From the NCBI GenBank assembly GCA_016288155.1, contig JAEEYP010000025.1, positions 1 through 64,000 of the forward strand: a stretch of DNA of 64,000 nucleotides, in the 5' to 3' direction. The notes under the pieces were generated by a model. The model was given only the letters and a program-made list of their open reading frames with translations. It was not told the origin of the DNA and ran no database searches. This document shows, piece after piece, positions 60,415 through 64,000 of this stretch (its first letter is position 1; each line of letters starts with the position of its first letter). The position numbers were made by a program, and so were the translations under genes. This DNA is from Clostridiales bacterium (GTDB lineage Bacteria; Bacillota; Clostridia; Oscillospirales; CAG-272).

Positions 60415-62148
60415 ATGCTGAAACGATTCATCGCCTACTACCGTCCCCACCGGGGCATGCTCGCGCTCGACATGCTCGCCGCGCTGCTCATTTCCGTGAT
60501 CGGCATGGTCTATCCCGTCGTCACGAACAAGATGCTGAACGTCTACATCCCCGAGAAAATGTATAAAACGATCGTGATCGCGGGCGTGATCGTGCTCGTT
60601 TTGTACGTGATCCGCATGCTGCTGCGCTTTTTCGTGCAGTATTACGGGCACGTGATCGGCGTGAAGATGCAGTCGCAGATGCGGCAGGATCTCTTCGGGC
60701 ATCTGCAGAAGCTGCCGTTCAGTTTCTTCGACGAGAACGAGACGGGGCGCATCATGTCCCGCATCACGAGCGACCTCTTCGAGGTATGCGAACTGGCGCA
60801 TCACGGCCCGGAGAACCTCCTCATCTGCACCGTCATGATCGTGCTGTCGTTCATATATCTGTGCCGCATCGACGCGATCCTGACGCTCATCATCTTCACC
60901 TGCGTGCCGATCCTCGCCGCCGTGTCGATCCATTTCCGCCGGGAAATGCGGCGCGCCTTCGACGACCGGCGCAAGAGCAACGCCACGATCAACGCCTCCG
61001 TCGAGAGCAGCATCACCGGCATCCGCGTCACGAAGGCGTACACGAACGCCGCCGTCGAGATGGAAAAATTCCGGCGGGGCGACGACGAATTCGTCAGCGC
61101 CTCGCGCCGCGCCTACCGGGCGATGGGTTTGTTCTTCTCCTCCACCTCCTTCATCACGGACGTTTTCAACGTGCTGATTCTGATCGCGGGCGGCCTGTTT
61201 CTGTACGGCGGGCGGATCTCCTTCGGGGATTACTCCACCTTCATCGTTTCCGTCAACCTTTTCATCAACCCCGTGACGACGCTCATCAACTTCATGGAGC
61301 AGTACCAGAACGGCGTCAGCGGCTTCAAGCGGTTCATCGAGATCATGGACGTGCCGCCGGAGGAGGACGCGCCGGGCGCCGAAGCCCTGACGGACGTGCA
61401 GGGCGACATCGAGTTCCGGGACGTCAGCTATTCCTACAACGCCTCCGGCGAAGTGCTCCATCATATCGATCTGCACGTCGAAAAAGGACGGAAGGTCGCG
61501 CTGGTCGGACCGTCCGGCGGCGGCAAGACGACGCTGTGCCATCTCCTGCCGCACTTCTACGAGATCAAGGAGGGCGAGGGCGCCATCCTCATCGACGGGC
61601 ACGATCTCCGCACGCTGACGCTCGATTCCGTGCGGCGGAACATCGGCATCGTGCAGCAGGACGTCTTCCTCTTCTCCGGCACCGTCCGCGACAACATCCT
61701 CTACGGCCGCCCGGACGCGACGGAGGAGGAGATGCGCGAGGCGGCGCGCCGCGCGCACATCGACGAATACGTCATGAGCCTCGAGAACGGCTACGACTCG
61801 GAGATCGGCGAACGCGGCGTGAAGCTCTCCGGCGGACAGAAGCAGCGGCTCTCCATCGCGCGCGTCTTTCTGAAGGATCCTGCGATCCTCATCCTCGACG
61901 AGGCGACGAGCGCGCTCGACAACACGACGGAGGTGCTGATCCAGCAGGCGCTCGACGAGCTGTGCCGCGGACGCACGACGCTCGTCGTCGCGCATCGGCT
62001 CTCCACGATCCGGAACGCGGACGAGATCGCCGTCGTGATCGGAGGGCGCATCACCGAGCGCGGCACGCACGAGGAGCTGATCGCCGCGGACGGCGTATAC
62101 AAGAAACTCTATTCCCTGCAGTTCCGCGAAAACGATCTGCTCGCGTAA
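60415..62148 (+). CDS. ABC transporter, fused permease and ATPase (exporter half-transporter)
   Basis: A 577-residue type IV ABC half-transporter. Residues about 1-310 form six membrane helices (ABC_membrane). Residues about 340-577 form the ATPase with Walker A GPSGGGKTT (near 364), Q-loop IGIVQQDVF, signature LSGGQKQR (near 471), Walker B ILILDEATSALD and H-loop VAHRLST. It would work as a dimer, exporting lipids, drugs or peptides; the cargo is unknown. AAAGGAACGTT lies before the ATG. No second half-transporter is adjacent. Confidence 0.94.
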   Translation: MLKRFIAYYRPHRGMLALDMLAALLISVIGMVYPVVTNKMLNVYIPEKMYKTIVIAGVIVLVLYVIRMLLRFFVQYYGHVIGVKMQSQMRQDLFGHLQKLPFSFFDENETGRIMSRITSDLFEVCELAHHGPENLLICTVMIVLSFIYLCRIDAILTLIIFTCVPILAAVSIHFRREMRRAFDDRRKSNATINASVESSITGIRVTKAYTNAAVEMEKFRRGDDEFVSASRRAYRAMGLFFSSTSFITDVFNVLILIAGGLFLYGGRISFGDYSTFIVSVNLFINPVTTLINFMEQYQNGVSGFKRFIEIMDVPPEEDAPGAEALTDVQGDIEFRDVSYSYNASGEVLHHIDLHVEKGRKVALVGPSGGGKTTLCHLLPHFYEIKEGEGAILIDGHDLRTLTLDSVRRNIGIVQQDVFLFSGTVRDNILYGRPDATEEEMREAARRAHIDEYVMSLENGYDSEIGERGVKLSGGQKQRLSIARVFLKDPAILILDEATSALDNTTEVLIQQALDELCRGRTTLVVAHRLSTIRNADEIAVVIGGRITERGTHEELIAADGVYKKLYSLQFRENDLLA

Positions 62149-62155
62149 GCGCACC

Positions 62156-62185
62156 CGCGGCGGAGGCTTGACAGCCTCCGCCGCG
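62156..62185 (+). other. perfect hairpin with the promoter -35 box as its loop
   Basis: CGCGGCGGAGGC (62156-62167) and GCCTCCGCCGCG (62174-62185) enclose exactly TTGACA. It follows the ABC transporter stop by seven bases and has no T-run. Confidence 0.85.
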
Positions 62186-62196
62186 CGTTGTATAAT
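62168..62196 (+). promoter_or_regulatory. promoter of the short gene at 62232
   Basis: TTGACA (62168-62173), a 17-base spacer and TATAAT (62191-62196). Confidence 0.88.
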
Positions 62197-62231
62197 AGGG
62201 GGATCATCCGTATAGCAAAGGAGACCGCGCC

Positions 62232-62468
62232 ATGGACCGCCCGATCCCTTCCGTACTTTTGGAAAACAAAAACCTGTCTCTCCTCCTCTCCGGGGAAGGA
62301 ACCGTTCTGCGCTGCACGGACCGCCTGCGCGGCGCGGAGATCGCGGCGGCGGACACGCCCGCTTTTCTTTCCCTGACGGAGGAGGACGGGAGCGTATCCG
62401 CTCCGCGCCGCCTCTCCCTCAACGGAGACGTCCTGTGCGCGGAATTCGACGGCAAAACGATCCGCTGA
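62232..62468 (+). CDS. short hypothetical protein, possibly a remnant of a hydrolase N-terminal domain
   Basis: A 78-residue protein with a consensus promoter and an AAAGGAG site before ATG 62232. The strand-rich sequence (SVLLENKNLSLLLSGEG, then RLSLNGDVLCAEFDG) resembles the beginning of the beta-sandwich that opens several glycoside hydrolase families, and it stops where such a domain would continue. A terminator follows directly. It is either a truncated gene that kept its expression signals or a true small protein. No function is assigned. Confidence 0.5.
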   Translation: MDRPIPSVLLENKNLSLLLSGEGTVLRCTDRLRGAEIAAADTPAFLSLTEEDGSVSAPRRLSLNGDVLCAEFDGKTIR

Positions 62469-62486
62469 TCCCGAAAAACGAAAGAG

Positions 62487-62529
62487 CGCCGCCCGCGGCG
62501 GGAGAGTTCCCGTCGGCGGGCGGCGTTTT
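62487..62529 (+). terminator. terminator after the short gene
   Basis: CGCCGCCCGC (62487-62496) pairs with GCGGGCGGCG (62516-62525), followed by TTTT. An inner stem (GGGA with TCCC) extends it. It may also serve the convergent permease gene. Confidence 0.75.
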
Positions 62530-62547
62530 CGCGCCCGGAGCGCGAAA

Positions 62548-64000
62548 TCAGAAATCGTATTTCGCGGCGAGCTGCGCGGGCGGCAGGCGGAGCAGCCGCA
62601 GAACCGGCAGAACGGCGACGAGGACACGCACCGCGGCGATCACGCCCAGCGTCAGTGCCGCCGTCCACAGCGGGAAGATCAGAACGGTACCGATCCCGAA
62701 CAGATCCAGGCACCGGATGACGAGCCACGTCAGCCCGACGACCGGCAGCGCGTAACGAAGCGTTAGGAGCAAACTCTCCGCGGTAAAGATCGTGACGAGA
62801 TCCCGCTTCGGGATCCCGAGCAGGCGGTACACGGCGATCAGATCCATCCTCTCCCGGATCCGCGCGCGCTGCATCAGATACAGCATGACGAGACAGAGCA
62901 GGATCACCGCCGCCGTCACGATCGTGCGGGCGTCGACCTTCAGCGCGACCTGTTCCGTGTATTTGTCGTACGCTTCCTGATAGACGTCTCTCACGTTCAC
63001 CGTGACCTGCTTCGTCAGCTCCTCCGGCGCCGCGGCGATCGCCTCCAGCACGGCGGGCTTGTCCGCGCACCAGAGATCGAACGATTTGAGCGAGGTGATC
63101 ATCGCGCGGTACAGCCCGTCCCGCGTTTCGTCGGAGACGACGTACTGTGCATAGATCCCCTGCGGCCAGTACAGCTCCCACTGTCCCTCGATCGCCTCGC
63201 GGATGAACAGATCGTATCCGCTCTTCGTCAGAACGGAGGTGCCGACTTTCGACAGATAGTTGCTTCCGATATTCGGGATGATGACGATGCATTCTCCTTC
63301 GGCAAGCGGCGCGAGCTCCATGCCGGTCAGCGCGCAGAATTCCGAGAGCGTGATCGTCTCCATGCCGTAGCTGCCGAGGGAAAGAAGAGCCTCGGTGCTC
63401 ATATAGACGGAGGGCTCGCCGGAATCGCAGATCCCGACGACGGTGAGTCTCAGATTCCGCCGATCGCACCACAGCGTCTCGCCGAGCATGTTCTCCGGAG
63501 AGACCATGAAATTCTGCAGAACGCCCTCCTGACCGAAACAGACGTCGAGCACCCACCGGTCGACGACGATCTCGTTGTACGCCTGCGGCATCCTGCCGCT
63601 CACGAGCGTCGTCTCGTCAAAGCGGGAAATATTGACGGTGCTGTACGTGGTCAGCGGCATCGTCAGCGCCCCGATCTGCGGAAAGACGCGCGTGTGGTAA
63701 AAGATCTCGTTGGCGGTCTTCGGGATGCAGTCGAACGACAGCCCCTCCCCTTCCAGATATTCCAGATACGAACGGATCCCGTCGTTCAGAAACCACGTGT
63801 ATTTGTCCGTTTCCAGAGAGGGACCGCGCTCGAAGCGCAGCGTCGTCGTGTGGGAATCGACCGTACCGAACTGCCGCGGATCGATGGTGGAAAGCGTGAC
63901 GAAATCGGCGGCGGCCAGCGACAGAAGGAGCGAAAGAAGCACGAGGAACACCCCCGTCCCGAACTTCCGCAGTTTCTTGCCGGAACTCTGCGAGAACGCC
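62548..64000 (-). CDS. FtsX-like ABC transporter permease (5' end off the right edge)
   Basis: The visible 484 residues are the C-terminal part of a MacB/FtsX-type permease. The frame is open to the right edge (FSQSSGKKLRKFG just inside). A hydrophobic segment near the edge (VFLVLLSLLLSLAAA), a large extracellular domain of about 310 residues, and three final membrane helices follow, with the family motifs VYRLLGIPKRDLV and the end LPPAQLAAKYDF. Such permeases pair with a separate ATPase for antibiotic resistance or lipoprotein/peptide handling. The partner is not in the window. Confidence 0.85.
   Translation of the reverse strand, partial: AFSQSSGKKLRKFGTGVFLVLLSLLLSLAAADFVTLSTIDPRQFGTVDSHTTTLRFERGPSLETDKYTWFLNDGIRSYLEYLEGEGLSFDCIPKTANEIFYHTRVFPQIGALTMPLTTYSTVNISRFDETTLVSGRMPQAYNEIVVDRWVLDVCFGQEGVLQNFMVSPENMLGETLWCDRRNLRLTVVGICDSGEPSVYMSTEALLSLGSYGMETITLSEFCALTGMELAPLAEGECIVIIPNIGSNYLSKVGTSVLTKSGYDLFIREAIEGQWELYWPQGIYAQYVVSDETRDGLYRAMITSLKSFDLWCADKPAVLEAIAAAPEELTKQVTVNVRDVYQEAYDKYTEQVALKVDARTIVTAAVILLCLVMLYLMQRARIRERMDLIAVYRLLGIPKRDLVTIFTAESLLLTLRYALPVVGLTWLVIRCLDLFGIGTVLIFPLWTAALTLGVIAAVRVLVAVLPVLRLLRLPPAQLAAKYDF

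Overview
The window looks like a chromosomal segment of a GC-rich, Gram-positive, spore-forming Clostridia lineage, probably an uncultured gut member of the Oscillospirales/Christensenellales type (inference). The lineage call rests on the gene order yicC-remA-gmk-rpoZ-priA-def-fmt-rsmB-rlmN-PP2C-PASTA kinase-rsgA-thiN-spoVM, on RemA and SpoVM themselves, and on TTGACA/TATAAT promoters with strong AGGAGG ribosome sites. No rRNA, tRNA, CRISPR array, transposase or integrase was seen.

Region 1 (1-6.5 kb) is mixed housekeeping. It holds a 4'-phosphopantetheinyl transferase cut by the left edge, a cytidylate-kinase-like protein, an acyl carrier protein overlapping a WecG/TagA glycosyltransferase, a sugar-phosphate isomerase/epimerase with two small membrane proteins, and a DUF5685-DnaJ-membrane protein operon. 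The DUF5685 gene appears to start at ACG.

Region 2 (6.6-19.9 kb) is the conserved Firmicutes block for translation, replication restart, Ser/Thr signalling and sporulation. Several genes overlap by the ATGA junction. It ends with a 23-residue spoVM gene and a bidirectional terminator.

Region 3 (20-62 kb) is a large carbohydrate locus, mostly on the minus strand. It contains GH31, two paralogous parallel beta-helix proteins around a very short sialidase-like protein, a CBM9-like surface protein, an AraC regulator, GH29, a clan GH-D-like enzyme, two SIS proteins, two BadF/GlcNAc-kinase-type kinases, an orphan solute-binding lipoprotein, a GH95-like enzyme, peptidase T and two GH27 genes (one frameshifted). 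Its centre is a six-gene operon of tandem DUF4838 paralogs (38.1-47.9 kb); a seventh, lipoprotein DUF4838 member lies at 54.2-56.3 kb. Almost all catalytic proteins lack signal peptides. This suggests that imported oligosaccharides are trimmed in the cytoplasm and the amino sugars phosphorylated and isomerised there. Fucosidases, galactosidases, a sialidase-like fold and GlcNAc-type kinases together point to host or mucin-type glycans, but this is inference. No sugar ABC permease is present.

Region 4 (60-64 kb) has a small zinc-ribbon-like protein, an ABC exporter half-transporter, an orphan short ORF and an FtsX-type permease cut by the right edge.

The most unusual items are the mosaic six-fold DUF4838 array with an invariant CxCxxC motif, two places where a promoter is built into a hairpin or terminator, and the ACG start.
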